Shown here one piece after another: positions 52,019-61,289 of a stretch of DNA of 64,000 bases. The notes under the pieces are model-generated. The model was not told where the DNA came from and made no database searches. It worked only from the letters and a program-made list of their open reading frames with translations. The stretch spans positions 1 through 64,000 of the forward strand of contig JAHJAA010000013.1 of assembly GCA_018814305.1 (NCBI GenBank), in the 5' to 3' direction. Position numbers and translations under genes: made by a program. Numbering within the stretch: position 1 is the first letter of the stretch; the number at the start of each line of letters is the position of its first letter. The DNA comes from Pseudomonadota bacterium. Its GTDB lineage: Bacteria > Desulfobacterota > Desulfobulbia > Desulfobulbales > JAGXFP01.

Positions 52019-53926
52019 TCACGTTCGAAAAAACCACTTTTTCACTTCCGCCCCGGTAAACTTCCGGGCCACCGGCCGGCCATGGGGACAATGGGAGAAG
52101 ACATCATTGGCCTGCATCTCTGCGACCAGGGCCTCCTGCTCCACCACGGTTAACCGATGGTTGGCCTTAAGAGCTGCTTTACAGGCCATCCCGGCCAGGA
52201 TAGCATCGGTTTGGGCCCCGGCACGTGGGCCGGTGCTCCCGAACCGGGCCAGCAACTCCCGGATCACTTCACCGGGAGAGAGATGACCAAGAATCGCGGG
52301 CACGGCCTTGATCACCACGGTTGTTCCCCCGAACTCCTGAAAATCAAGACCCAGAGTAGCGATGCGATCAGCGAAATTTTCCAGCACGGTCAACTCCGCC
52401 GGGGACAATTCAACTGTTTCGGGAAAGAGCAACCCCTGCCGGACCACAGCCCCTCGCTCATACTGTTTTTTCAAACGTTCAAAAATCAACCGTTCCTGGG
52501 CGGCATGCTGATCGATCACCAGGAACCCATCCTCGACCTGACACAACAGATAAGTATCAAATAACTGGCCGATCACCCGGACCGGATGACTTTCTTCCTG
52601 CCGAGTAACTCCTCCGAAAGAAACCGGAGTTGAACAAAGTGGGCCAGGGGGGATATCCGACGCCGACTCTGCGATACGATCATAAGCGACTGAAGGCTCA
52701 GAGGTCTTGGCAACGAAAGGGACTGAATCCTTACGATCAATCAATCGCCCCCGGGGAACAGGCAGAGGAGAACACGTTTTTTCTGTCTCAACCGCCGCCT
52801 GGCCAGCCAGCTTCCCCGGAGATCGACCCGGATCTGCCACCTGGCTTCCCCGCCCGATGAATGCCGACGTCGTTGGGTCAGCTCCCCCTGGCTGAAACAG
52901 AGCCGCCTTCATGATCGATTGATGACCGACCAACCCCTGCTGGAGAGCGGCAACAATGGCCTGATGTATAACCGAGGGGCGACGAAAGCGCACCTCCTGC
53001 TTGGTGGGATGGACATTGACGTCAACCTCGGTTTCCGGCACCTTGAGAAACAGGACGCCGACAGGAAGTCGCCCCTTCATCAGATAATTCCGGAAACCCT
53101 CGGTAACCGCATGGCGCAGCAGCCGATCACGGACCGGGCGCCCATTGACAAAGGCCCTCAGTCCCACCCCGCTGTGATCAACCGCATCCGGTTCCAGAAA
53201 AACTCCGGCAACCTTGACTTGAGCATCTTCGTTCGGAGAATAATCCCGAATATTAATCATTGTGGCTTGGGGGGGAAATTTCAACAGCCTTTTCAGGCGG
53301 GACTCCAACCGGTCTGAATCGACCGCCGACACCGCCATAACTTCACGGTTGTTCACCCGATAACGGATGTTCAGATCGGGCCGGACCAGACCATACTGCA
53401 GGACGGTTTCTTCAACATGGGCCAGCTCGGTCCGGACTGATTTTAAAAACTTTCTCCGCGCGGGTAGATTGCCAAAGAGATCACGGACCTCGACCACGGT
53501 ACCGGGGGCAGCCCCCATCTCATGGACCTTGACCACCTTGCCGAACTTGATTTCAACCCGTGAGCCCAGGTCCCTGGTTGGCAAACGCGAGGTCACGGTC
53601 ATTCGCGACACCGAGGCAATGCTTGGCATCGCCTCACCCCGAAATCCCAAGGTCCGAATATGATCGAGCTGATCGACCGAGACCAATTTGCTGGTGGCAT
53701 GACGTTCAAGGCTGAGCAGGATGTCATCCTGATCCATCCCTTCACCGTTATCAATCACCCGAACCATCCCCGTGCCACCACCCTCGACTTCAACGGTGAT
53801 ATCCGTAGCCCCGGCATCAATACTGTTTTCCACCAGCTCCTTCACCACCGAAGCGGGTCTCTCCACCACCTCACCGGCGGCAATCTGATTAGCCAGATTC
53901 TCCGGCAAAATCCTGATTCTGGACAT
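52019..53926 (-). CDS. mutL: DNA mismatch repair protein MutL (endonuclease type)
   Basis: The 635-aa protein has the GHKL ATPase at the N-terminus (VVKELVENSIDAGATDITVE, RVIDNGEGMD, RTLGFRGEAMPSIASVS). A proline-rich linker follows, and then a C-terminal dimerisation domain carrying DQHAAQERLIFE, ACKAALK and CPHGRP. The DQHA(x)2E(x)4E motif marks metal-dependent nicking MutL, as in bacteria without MutH. It coordinates mismatch repair with MutS. It lies 60 bp downstream of the M23 peptidase gene on the same strand. Confidence 0.96.
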   Translation of the reverse strand: MSRIRILPENLANQIAAGEVVERPASVVKELVENSIDAGATDITVEVEGGGTGMVRVIDNGEGMDQDDILLSLERHATSKLVSVDQLDHIRTLGFRGEAMPSIASVSRMTVTSRLPTRDLGSRVEIKFGKVVKVHEMGAAPGTVVEVRDLFGNLPARRKFLKSVRTELAHVEETVLQYGLVRPDLNIRYRVNNREVMAVSAVDSDRLESRLKRLLKFPPQATMINIRDYSPNEDAQVKVAGVFLEPDAVDHSGVGLRAFVNGRPVRDRLLRHAVTEGFRNYLMKGRLPVGVLFLKVPETEVDVNVHPTKQEVRFRRPSVIHQAIVAALQQGLVGHQSIMKAALFQPGGADPTTSAFIGRGSQVADPGRSPGKLAGQAAVETEKTCSPLPVPRGRLIDRKDSVPFVAKTSEPSVAYDRIAESASDIPPGPLCSTPVSFGGVTRQEESHPVRVIGQLFDTYLLCQVEDGFLVIDQHAAQERLIFERLKKQYERGAVVRQGLLFPETVELSPAELTVLENFADRIATLGLDFQEFGGTTVVIKAVPAILGHLSPGEVIRELLARFGSTGPRAGAQTDAILAGMACKAALKANHRLTVVEQEALVAEMQANDVFSHCPHGRPVARKFTGAEVKKWFFRT

Positions 53927-53986
53927 AACTTTCCTTCAGATTGCTCTCGACAACGATCCGCCTTTTTGAAAATTCATATAAACATT

Positions 53987-55357
53987 TTACAAGGCACTCA
54001 TAATATGCAACTCCAACCACTGCGCATCCCACCATTCCAAGGGATTAACAAAGATGCCATTAATCAGGACACTGAAGTGAAGATGATCTCCACCGGCCAT
54101 CCCACTCATCCCGGTCAGACCGATTACAGTCTCCTGATTGACCATATCACCGACCTGACTGACGATCTGACTCAAATGAGAATAGAGCGTGAAGAGCCCC
54201 AGGCCATGATCGATGATGACCATATTGCCGTAAATCCCCAGATATCCGGCAAAGACCACCTCACCGCCGTTGGCCGCAGCAACTTCAGCATTCTTGGTCG
54301 AGGCCAGATCAATACCTAAGTGGACCTGGTGATCAATTTCCTTATCCTGATAATAATAGGTGCGCGCTTCGGCATAACCTGCCCGGCGACTGCTGCGAGC
54401 TAGGCGCTTAAAAGTGCCCTGCCAGAGTTGATCCGGGCGGGACTTGGCACATACCTTCCGGATTTCTTCATTATTTTCTTTTCTGACCCGCTGATTAATC
54501 TCAAGATACTGGTCAACCGGCTCCCCAGCACCCAGATCAGGATAATAATGGCGAAATTCCGGCAACTTCAGGTTCAGAAAACCTTCACTAATAGTAATCA
54601 GATCTTCCTTGATCTGGGGTTTACGGAGAATCATCCCAAACGGCCTCACTGATTCATTGCCAGCAAGATCGACCGCAAAGATCTGGGCCTGATCCAGGCT
54701 TAAGGTGTTATATTCCAGACCGATTAACGCCCCATAGATGCCTTCGCCCTTTCGCGTAAGCGGAAAGCCAGGATGAACAAACCCATTGATACTCACCCCG
54801 TGACGCCCAACCTCCTCGCTGATTTTGTAGGTTACCAGCCCGGCCCCACCAGGATTGACATAACGTGGGGAATCGATCAATTGGACCAGAGGGGGCACCG
54901 TATCAATGACCAAGGGGTATGACCGCTCGGTTGTGTTCCCCCGCCACCAACTGCACCAGGCGGAATCATGAACAGTGATAACCAGCTCCGCAGAACCGTC
55001 TTTCAGTTTCAACTTCTTGGCTTCAAAGGGGATCTCTTCGATCACCCTGGAGGGACCTGATTGTTTGAACAGACCGCTCCGCTCGTAGCTACGTTCAAGA
55101 ATGGTAACATCCCGAGATCCCTGAACTAACCGAACCGTAACATCCCTCAACCCACTTTTCTTGTCGCTCAAGACTAATTCGATGGATTTGACCAGGCCGA
55201 CCCGGGAAACCTCGTTCAACAAGCTCAATTGGGGGTGCTCCCTTTCATAAAAACGGAAGAGGACAATCCCTCCAACGATTAAAATCACCACCACCATCAC
55301 CAGTAAAACAATCGACGTGAGCGGCCTGACCGTTTGGGTTCTTTTCAACGATTCCAA
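53987..55357 (-). CDS. Membrane-anchored M23 family peptidase
   Basis: The 456-aa protein has an N-terminal anchor (LTSIVLLVMVVVILIVGGIV), a long beta-rich periplasmic region and a C-terminal LytM/M23 domain. The zinc ligands are seen as HLGIDLAS near 347-354 and GGDHLHFSVLINGIFVNP near 424. Both motifs are complete, so it may be an active D,D-endopeptidase of peptidoglycan rather than an EnvC-like activator. It is upstream of mutL. Confidence 0.9.
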   Translation of the reverse strand: MESLKRTQTVRPLTSIVLLVMVVVILIVGGIVLFRFYEREHPQLSLLNEVSRVGLVKSIELVLSDKKSGLRDVTVRLVQGSRDVTILERSYERSGLFKQSGPSRVIEEIPFEAKKLKLKDGSAELVITVHDSAWCSWWRGNTTERSYPLVIDTVPPLVQLIDSPRYVNPGGAGLVTYKISEEVGRHGVSINGFVHPGFPLTRKGEGIYGALIGLEYNTLSLDQAQIFAVDLAGNESVRPFGMILRKPQIKEDLITISEGFLNLKLPEFRHYYPDLGAGEPVDQYLEINQRVRKENNEEIRKVCAKSRPDQLWQGTFKRLARSSRRAGYAEARTYYYQDKEIDHQVHLGIDLASTKNAEVAAANGGEVVFAGYLGIYGNMVIIDHGLGLFTLYSHLSQIVSQVGDMVNQETVIGLTGMSGMAGGDHLHFSVLINGIFVNPLEWWDAQWLELHIMSAL

Positions 55358-55603
55358 AAATCACCTCAATATTATATGGATTTGATAATTTAAGTTCGGT
55401 TTCGGCTTCCAGTCAAAAGGCTGAAACGAAGACAGTAAGTTCTTATTTTTTTGGCAAAAAGAGACAAAGGTTCAGGAGATTATAGCGTTTCCACCTGCGC
55501 ATCAGAGCTAAGGACATTACCATATCTACTAAATTTTGGGTAGTAAAGCGGCGGCCCTTCCATGTATATTCTTGAAATGACTGGATCCAAAATCAATACC
55601 TTA

Positions 55604-55782
55604 GGGGCTCGGAAAATGCTGATATACCATAACGCACCCCACCTTCGGGCCATCTTGGGTCGCGCCTCAATCGCAAAATCCTCGCCGTAGCGCTGCTACG
55701 CCTGTGGTTTTACTTAATCGGCGCAACCCAACCTGACCCAAATTCGGGCGCGATCCAGGTACATCAGTATTTTCCGAGCCCT
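55604..55782. mobile_element. MITE-like palindromic element
   Basis: The outer inverted repeats are GGGCTCGGAAAATGCTGATA (55605-) and, on the other strand from 55781, GGGCTCGGAAAATACTGATG, matching at 20 of 22 positions. The interior folds too: TTGGGTCGCGCC...CGCCGTAGC faces GCTACGCCTG...GGCGCAACCCAA around a GCT centre. The unit of about 180 bp has no reading frame, typical of a non-autonomous element or large extragenic palindrome. It occupies most of the gap 55358-55855. Confidence 0.7.
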
Positions 55783-55855
55783 CAAACTGATTCTACCCAG
55801 AAACAAGCTCTCTCAACGAAACGTTCCTCATCCCTTCAGATTTAACGGGGCTTCC

Positions 55856-56896
55856 TTGACCACCAACCCAACATTTCACACCATTATCATCGGAGCCGGT
55901 CCGGCCGGGCTCGCCTGTGCCACCTTGCTCGCGCAGGCTGGCCAGAAGGTTTTGATTTTAGAACGCAAGAATGAGATCGGCCCTAAGATTTGTGCAGGAG
56001 GACTTACCAGGTCGGGCCTGGCTGCCCGTATTCCCACGCAGTTGGTGGAACGGACATTCAACAGCCAGGAGGTTATCACCCCTCATCAGCATTGTACTCT
56101 GAAGGCCGATCGCCCCATGATCGTTACCGTGGATCGCCGGGCACTTGGTCAATTCATGTTGCACTCCGCCTTGGCCCAAGGTGTGCAGGTGGATACCGGC
56201 GTCCAGGTCGTCAAAATTGCCGAAGGACAAGTGATAACCCGAACCCGGGAATATTCTTTCGATTATCTGGTTGGGGCCGACGGCAGCTCCTCCCTGGTCC
56301 GTCGTTTCCTTGGCCTGCCGACCACCGATATCGGCATGGGGATCAACCTGTTTGTCCCCGGATCATTTAACCGGATGGAATGGCATTTTGACCACCGTCT
56401 ATTCAGGAACGGATATGCCTGGATCTTTCCCCACGCCAAGACTGCGTCCATCGGGGTTTATGCCTCAGATCGATCAATCCCCCCAAGGCAACTCCTCAAA
56501 AATTTACACCAATGGGCAGTAAAACATGGTATGAATCTCTACGATCATCACGTCCAGGCCGCCCGGATCAATTACGATTATCGGGGTTGGCAGTTCGGTC
56601 GATATTTTCTAATCGGAGATGCCGCAGGGCTTGCCTCACCCCTCACCGGAGAGGGGATACTCCCGGCCATCATCTCCGGAGAAGAAGTCGCCGCCAGGAT
56701 ACTTAACCCTGATTATGATTGCCCATTGCTCCATGACCTCATCCACCGCCACCGACGACATAGAACTCTGGTGACCATGACCGCCGGAAACAAGGTCACC
56801 GCCATTCTGGTCAGTGAGGCCATGGTCCTTGCTTTAAAACTGGGATTGATCGATTTCACCAGCCTGGAAATGACAGGGCATCAAACAACCCGTTGA
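55856..56896 (+). CDS. Geranylgeranyl-reductase-family FAD-dependent oxidoreductase
   Basis: The 346-aa flavoprotein starts at a TTG preceded by GGGG. It has the FAD-binding TIIIGAGPAGLACATLLAQA, the ERKNEIGPKICAGGLT region, LVGADGSSSLVRRFLGLP and FLIGDAAGLASPLTGEGILP near 246-265, all typical of GGR/Lhc-like reductases that saturate isoprenoid chains. Possible substrates are menaquinone side chains or polyprenyl lipids; these cannot be told from sequence. A short diheme protein gene follows, which could supply electrons. Confidence 0.85.
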   Translation: MTTNPTFHTIIIGAGPAGLACATLLAQAGQKVLILERKNEIGPKICAGGLTRSGLAARIPTQLVERTFNSQEVITPHQHCTLKADRPMIVTVDRRALGQFMLHSALAQGVQVDTGVQVVKIAEGQVITRTREYSFDYLVGADGSSSLVRRFLGLPTTDIGMGINLFVPGSFNRMEWHFDHRLFRNGYAWIFPHAKTASIGVYASDRSIPPRQLLKNLHQWAVKHGMNLYDHHVQAARINYDYRGWQFGRYFLIGDAAGLASPLTGEGILPAIISGEEVAARILNPDYDCPLLHDLIHRHRRHRTLVTMTAGNKVTAILVSEAMVLALKLGLIDFTSLEMTGHQTTR

Positions 56897-56931
56897 ACAA
56901 AGTTACAATTTCGCCCAGGAGAAAAATATTC

Positions 56932-57204
56932 GTGAGCACTCAACCTAAAAAATCAAAAACCCTTCTGTACAACATTCTCTTCCTCGCCTTTTGCGGTGGG
57001 ATCTTTCTCTTCCTTTGGAACGCCCCCCCGGAGTCAACCGCCTTTTTACCCCACGACTCGGACCATGAAAGGTTTTTCGCCATGGAGAAGAAAGCTGCGG
57101 AGAAGTTCTGTTTAGATTGTCATAATCCCGATGGGCAACTCCCCCTGCCGGAAGGGCATCCACCCAAATATCGTTGTCTTTTCTGTCATAAAAAAACTGG
57201 GTGA
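56932..57204 (+). CDS. Small membrane-anchored diheme c-type cytochrome-like protein
   Basis: The 90-aa protein is read from a GTG with CAGGAG 11 bp upstream; the frame is also open to a TTG at 56893. It has one N-terminal helix (TLLYNILFLAFCGGIFLFLW) and a short outside domain with two CxxCH sites, CLDCH and CLFCH, separated by a proline-rich loop. Two hemes in about 40 residues indicates a minimal electron carrier anchored in the membrane. Its position directly after the FAD reductase suggests a redox partnership, though this is inferred. Confidence 0.72.
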   Translation: MSTQPKKSKTLLYNILFLAFCGGIFLFLWNAPPESTAFLPHDSDHERFFAMEKKAAEKFCLDCHNPDGQLPLPEGHPPKYRCLFCHKKTG

Positions 57205-57284
57205 TCCCCCGTCCACCGGAATTATTTCGTATTTTCCCGACCACGGCCACAAGTCAGGCCGGTAGTCCCTGGGACCTTTACCCC

Positions 57285-57776
57285 ATGAAAGAATCGGCCG
57301 CGATTATTATCGATCTGCCAACCCTGGAACAGACTGCTCGCTTGGGTCGCTATCTGGGCGAGACCGCCCGGGCAGGAGAGATCATCCTGCTCACCGGTCC
57401 ACTGGGCGCGGGCAAAACCACCTTGGCACAGCACATAGGAATTGGTACCGGGGTTCCAGAAAATTGCCTGATCACCAGCCCGACCTTCAGTCTCCTCCAC
57501 GAATACCCGGGGAGACTGCCGCTATACCACATGGACCTGTATCGGTTAAGCGGCGAAGAGGAACTGGAGGAATTGGGATTTACCGAATACATGTACGGAA
57601 ACGGACTGACCATCATCGAATGGCCGGACCGCCTTGGATCAATGCTGCCAAAAGAAAAGATCGAGGTGGAGCTGCACTTTACCGGCGACTCGAGCCGACG
57701 GGCCACAATCTCTTTTCACGGCACCCGCTTCGATCAAATCAAACAGGGCCTTGACAAGATCACAACCACGGAATGA
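57285..57776 (+). CDS. tsaE: tRNA threonylcarbamoyladenosine biosynthesis ATPase TsaE
   Basis: The 163-aa P-loop protein supports the TsaBD complex in t6A modification of tRNAs reading ANN codons. Walker A is GPLGAGKTTLAQ near residues 37-48. The conserved SPTFSLLHEYPG, YHMDLYRL and IIEWPDRLG follow. The start MKESAAIIIDL is chosen over an in-frame start 28 codons earlier because the earlier residues are not family-like. tsaC lies on the opposite strand 3.5 kb away. Confidence 0.93.
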   Translation: MKESAAIIIDLPTLEQTARLGRYLGETARAGEIILLTGPLGAGKTTLAQHIGIGTGVPENCLITSPTFSLLHEYPGRLPLYHMDLYRLSGEEELEELGFTEYMYGNGLTIIEWPDRLGSMLPKEKIEVELHFTGDSSRRATISFHGTRFDQIKQGLDKITTTE

Positions 57777-57782
57777 TTGGAA

Positions 57783-59561
57783 TCAAGGATCCGCCAGGAA
57801 TCTTTGAATTACCTTAATCAATTGATCCTTAATAATCGGCTTAGTTAAATATGCATCCATCCCCACCTTGAGGCATTGATCCTGATCCTCTTGCCGGGCA
57901 TGGGCGGACAAACCGACGATGGGAATGGGATGATCTCGGTCGGCTAAGGCCCGGTAACCCGCACCCTCCTCAGTTCTCTCCAACTCCCTAATCCTACGGG
58001 TCGCTCCAAGGCCGTCAAGGTTGGGCATCTGGATATCCATAAAGACCAGATCGTAGAAATCGTCTTTCAAGCGCTCCAAGGCTTCAACCCCATCATTGGC
58101 CACCTGGACCAGACAGCCCTGCCGCTGAAGCAGTAGCATTGCCAACTTCTGGTTTACCGGATTATCCTCCACCAGCAGGACCCGTCGACCTCCCTCTGAA
58201 ACCTTCAAGTGAACACTTGAACCTGCGGCTTGTTTAATGGTCGAACTGCCACAGGACTCCTTTTCATCTTCCCGGATTGAAATCAAGGGGATGACAAAGA
58301 AAAAGCAACTCCCCTTACCTGAAGTACTGGTCAGATCGATGGTTCCTCCCATCAGTTCAACCAGTTGGGCACAGATGGAAAGGCCTAGACCCGTTCCGCC
58401 ATATTTCCTGGTGGTTGAGGTGTCGGCCTGCTCGAATTTTTCAAAAATTGCCTTCTGCCGTTCGGCAGGGATACCAATCCCGGTATCCCTTACCGAAAAA
58501 CGAACCTGAATCTCATCACCACCAGTATCCCTTAAGGCCTCAACCCTCACTTCGATGCCCCCGGATTCGGTAAACTTCATGGCATTCCCGAGCAGATTCA
58601 CCAGAATCTGGCGTAAGCGATTTGAATCACCGCAATATTGATCAGTCAACTGAGAATCGATGTACCAACTAACGTCAACCCCCTTTTCTTTAGCCGGAAT
58701 CCGAAACATGGCAGTCACCGACTCAACCAGCTCTTTTAAATCATAGGGATTGATTTCCAGACTGAGCTTTCCCGCCTCGATCTTGGCCAGATCCAGAATA
58801 TCATTAATCAAGGCCAGCAGACTGTCCGCCGAAGTCCGAATCGTTCTGGCGTAATCGAGTTGCTCGCCATTGAGCGGGGTCTCCTCCAGGATCCCGGAAA
58901 ATCCGATTATAGCGTTCATCGGGGTCCGGAGTTCATGGCTCATGTTGGCTAAAAAATCACTTTTCATCCGACTGGCCGTTTCCAATCGCTGATTGGTTTC
59001 CCGGAGTTCTGCGGTTCGTCCGGCAATCTCGCTTTCCAGTTCACGGGCGTATTCCTTCTCCTTCTGCTGGATGATCCGGAACTGTCGGTGGTTATCCTCA
59101 ATCAACTGCAGGTGCTGCCGCTTCATCACCTCAATCTGTCGCTGGAGCTGTTCATTGACAATGGCCAAGTCATGCTGTTCGAAACGGTTCCGGGCCAGCT
59201 CAATGCAGTTGGTGACCATTTGCCCCATGACAGCGAGAGGATCTGATATTGAATACTGTTCAGGAAAGAGCAAAAGAAGATAGCCCGCCAAGGGGGGAAC
59301 AACTGCGGTGGCATAGAGCCGCCCCCGGCAGTGAGTAAACCCTACCGAGCCATCGGCAATGGAAGCACGAAGCACCGCGAGGTCTGTGTTGTCAAGCTCA
59401 GGGAGGTAGGGTGCTTCAGTGGTCTTGGTTCCGTCATCACCCTCAAAAATCAGATCTAGATCGGGTAGCAAGAGTCCCAGAATGCCCAAAAACCTCCGGA
59501 TATTCTCCCGCCCGTCTTCAAAATCGGCAAAAACATGATCGAAACTCGCGTCATCGAGCAT
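57783..59561 (-). CDS. Hybrid sensor histidine kinase / response regulator
   Basis: The 592-aa cytosolic protein has a roughly 120-residue N-terminal region of unknown fold. A coiled coil (NRFEQHDLAIVNEQLQRQIE through ELRETNQRLETASR) leads to HisKA with the phospho-His in SHELRTPMNAIIGF near 210. A complete HATPase follows (NLLGNAMKFTE, DTGIGIP, GGTGLGLSI), and then a REC domain with phospho-Asp in LVFMDIQMPNLDG near 510. No membrane helix is present. It is the last of three same-strand genes: Hpt, HDOD, hybrid kinase. Together these could make a local phosphorelay. Confidence 0.92.
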   Translation of the reverse strand: MLDDASFDHVFADFEDGRENIRRFLGILGLLLPDLDLIFEGDDGTKTTEAPYLPELDNTDLAVLRASIADGSVGFTHCRGRLYATAVVPPLAGYLLLLFPEQYSISDPLAVMGQMVTNCIELARNRFEQHDLAIVNEQLQRQIEVMKRQHLQLIEDNHRQFRIIQQKEKEYARELESEIAGRTAELRETNQRLETASRMKSDFLANMSHELRTPMNAIIGFSGILEETPLNGEQLDYARTIRTSADSLLALINDILDLAKIEAGKLSLEINPYDLKELVESVTAMFRIPAKEKGVDVSWYIDSQLTDQYCGDSNRLRQILVNLLGNAMKFTESGGIEVRVEALRDTGGDEIQVRFSVRDTGIGIPAERQKAIFEKFEQADTSTTRKYGGTGLGLSICAQLVELMGGTIDLTSTSGKGSCFFFVIPLISIREDEKESCGSSTIKQAAGSSVHLKVSEGGRRVLLVEDNPVNQKLAMLLLQRQGCLVQVANDGVEALERLKDDFYDLVFMDIQMPNLDGLGATRRIRELERTEEGAGYRALADRDHPIPIVGLSAHARQEDQDQCLKVGMDAYLTKPIIKDQLIKVIQRFLADP

Positions 59562-59818
59562 TCTTGATGATCTCGCAAAAAGTCATGGGATGGCTAAACA
59601 AAAATTTCGATATACGCCCGCAGGAAGTGCCCTTGGGGTACGGGTAGCAAACGGAGTGAGACTCCGAGGCGTAGTGATTTTGCAGGTGGAAGGCCATACA
59701 TGTGGTATGCCAAGTGCCTGAAAAATTGCTCCACACGGGAGGTCGGACTTTTCGTAGTCTTCGCTTCGCTACGACGCCATCATTATTCACCCAGACCATC
59801 AGTCGTGACCCACCAGGA
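59562..59818. repeat. Structured intergenic sequence with several hairpins
   Basis: The gap upstream of the hybrid kinase holds CGGAGT-GAG-ACTCCG, GGCCATACATGTGGTATGCC and TCGTAG-N11-CTACGA. No gene is seen. The dense palindromes look like an extragenic repetitive element, but only one copy is in the window. Confidence 0.4.
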
Positions 59819-60667
59819 TCACCCATCGGAAATGTACAGTTCTTTTGCCTTACTGATCTCACTGGGGAGATCCCTGATGATTACCTTGTAATTATCAAGC
59901 TTCATTTTAAGATGTTTCACCAGGGAGGGGGCAAGGGGTTCTACCTGGTTGGTAACCACGGCATAATTCACTTTTCCGGCAAAATATTCTGCCATCTGCA
60001 AAATCCCGATGGGACTTTCCGGGACCACGTCACGACTTCGATCATGATGGAAACGAATCGCCTTCTGGATATCCTCCGGCAGGTTCCACTGACGGGCCAG
60101 GATGGAGCCGACCCGACAGTGATCAGTGCCGATACTCTCCCGCTCGAATTCTACGATGGAACGTTCCTGGGCATTGAACAGCCGACAGGCGGCTCGAAGC
60201 TGCTCACCCGCCACCTGGTCCTCGGCAACCAACCCGATATCATGAATTATTCCGGCCAGAAAACAGTCTTCACCTGATATCCCGAAAATTCTAGTGGCGA
60301 TCATCTCGGCAAGGATGGCAACCGTTGCCGAGTGCATCCAGAGATTTTTTCTAGAAAATCCTTCGGCGGGATCCCCCTCTTTGAAAACATCGCGCAGGGC
60401 CTCAACTGCGACCAGGTTGCGTAAATTTTTCATGCCGATAAAAACCACAGCCTTAGCAATGGAGTCGACCCGGTTCACCAGACCGAAATAGGGACTGTTT
60501 ACAAGCTTCAGAAGCCGCGAAACCAGTACCGGATCAAGCCTGATAACCTCTTCAAAATCCTGCATGGTCACGTTACCCGAATGAACCATCTGATTAACCC
60601 GGATCGCGACATGGGGCAGGGTTTTTAAATCGCTGTATTTTTTAGCGATGGTTTCGGCGTTAAACAT
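59819..60667 (-). CDS. HDOD-domain protein
   Basis: The 282-aa protein consists mainly of an HDOD domain: LKTLPHVAIRVNQMVHSGNV, VIRLDPVLVSRLLKLVNSPY, NLWMHSATVAILAEMIATR, LAGIIHDIGLVAEDQ and ARQWNLPEDIQKAIRFHHDR. HDOD proteins are HD-related output or scaffold modules linked to two-component and cyclic-di-GMP signalling. Some HD residues (HDIG, HHD) are kept. It sits between an Hpt gene and a hybrid kinase gene on the same strand. Confidence 0.9.
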   Translation of the reverse strand: MFNAETIAKKYSDLKTLPHVAIRVNQMVHSGNVTMQDFEEVIRLDPVLVSRLLKLVNSPYFGLVNRVDSIAKAVVFIGMKNLRNLVAVEALRDVFKEGDPAEGFSRKNLWMHSATVAILAEMIATRIFGISGEDCFLAGIIHDIGLVAEDQVAGEQLRAACRLFNAQERSIVEFERESIGTDHCRVGSILARQWNLPEDIQKAIRFHHDRSRDVVPESPIGILQMAEYFAGKVNYAVVTNQVEPLAPSLVKHLKMKLDNYKVIIRDLPSEISKAKELYISDG

Positions 60668-60706
60668 ATCGGAACGAGACCAAATGGAGGCAAGTTGATG
60701 GCAGTG

Positions 60707-61036
60707 TTATCGTAGATCAAGGGATACGGCCAGGGCCAACAGGGCATCCAAACGTGCCACATCAGCGGTTGCGGCGATTCCGCCCTGTCGTCCAGTCTTT
60801 TCCAACTCTTCCGCCAAGGATCTGACCCCTTCGATTCCGAGACTGGCAGCGGCACCTTTCATACTATGGGCAGCCTGCATCAAACCTTCAGGATCGGAGG
60901 CTGCAACTGCTGCCTTTATCCGCTCTAGATCCGATCCGGACGATGAATGAAACAGCTCAAGTAATTCCTTAAGCATCTCTTCGTCATTGCCTGACTGATC
61001 CAAGGCAAATTCTCTGTTCCAATGCAATTCATCCAT
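60707..61036 (-). CDS. Histidine phosphotransfer (Hpt) protein
   Basis: The 109-aa four-helix Hpt protein has the phospho-His in AAHSMKGAAASLG (H57 by this start). The first helix includes EEMLKELLELFHSSSGSDLE. GGGGG lies 9 bp upstream of the chosen ATG; an ATG two codons earlier is also in frame. It can take a phosphoryl group from the REC domain of the hybrid kinase encoded 1.2 kb downstream on the same strand. Confidence 0.87.
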   Translation of the reverse strand: MDELHWNREFALDQSGNDEEMLKELLELFHSSSGSDLERIKAAVAASDPEGLMQAAHSMKGAAASLGIEGVRSLAEELEKTGRQGGIAATADVARLDALLALAVSLDLR

Positions 61037-61059
61037 ACACACCCCCTAACCCAGATAAA

Positions 61060-61097
61060 ATAAGAAGAAAAGTCAGGCTCTGGATCAGCGCCTGACT
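61060..61097 (-). terminator. Probable terminator downstream of tsaC (minus strand)
   Basis: AGTCAGGC / GCCTGACT forms a perfect 8-bp stem with an 11-nt loop, followed on the minus strand by TTTCTTCTT. It lies about 190 bp after the tsaC stop and just before the Hpt gene. Nothing else is evident in 61098-61289. Confidence 0.45.
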
Positions 61098-61289
61098 CAT
61101 ACGTTCTACAGTTTTTTTAAAACTCCTTATTCGAAGGCTTGCCATAAAAAAACACGAAAACTCTTACTCAGCTACTTGCCCCATCGAAACAACGGACCAC
61201 CACCGATTCCCTTTCGACCAGAGAAATCCTCTTCATCAATTATGAAGGGAAAAAGGTTGCCAGGGCAAGTTTTATTTGGGACTGGAATT

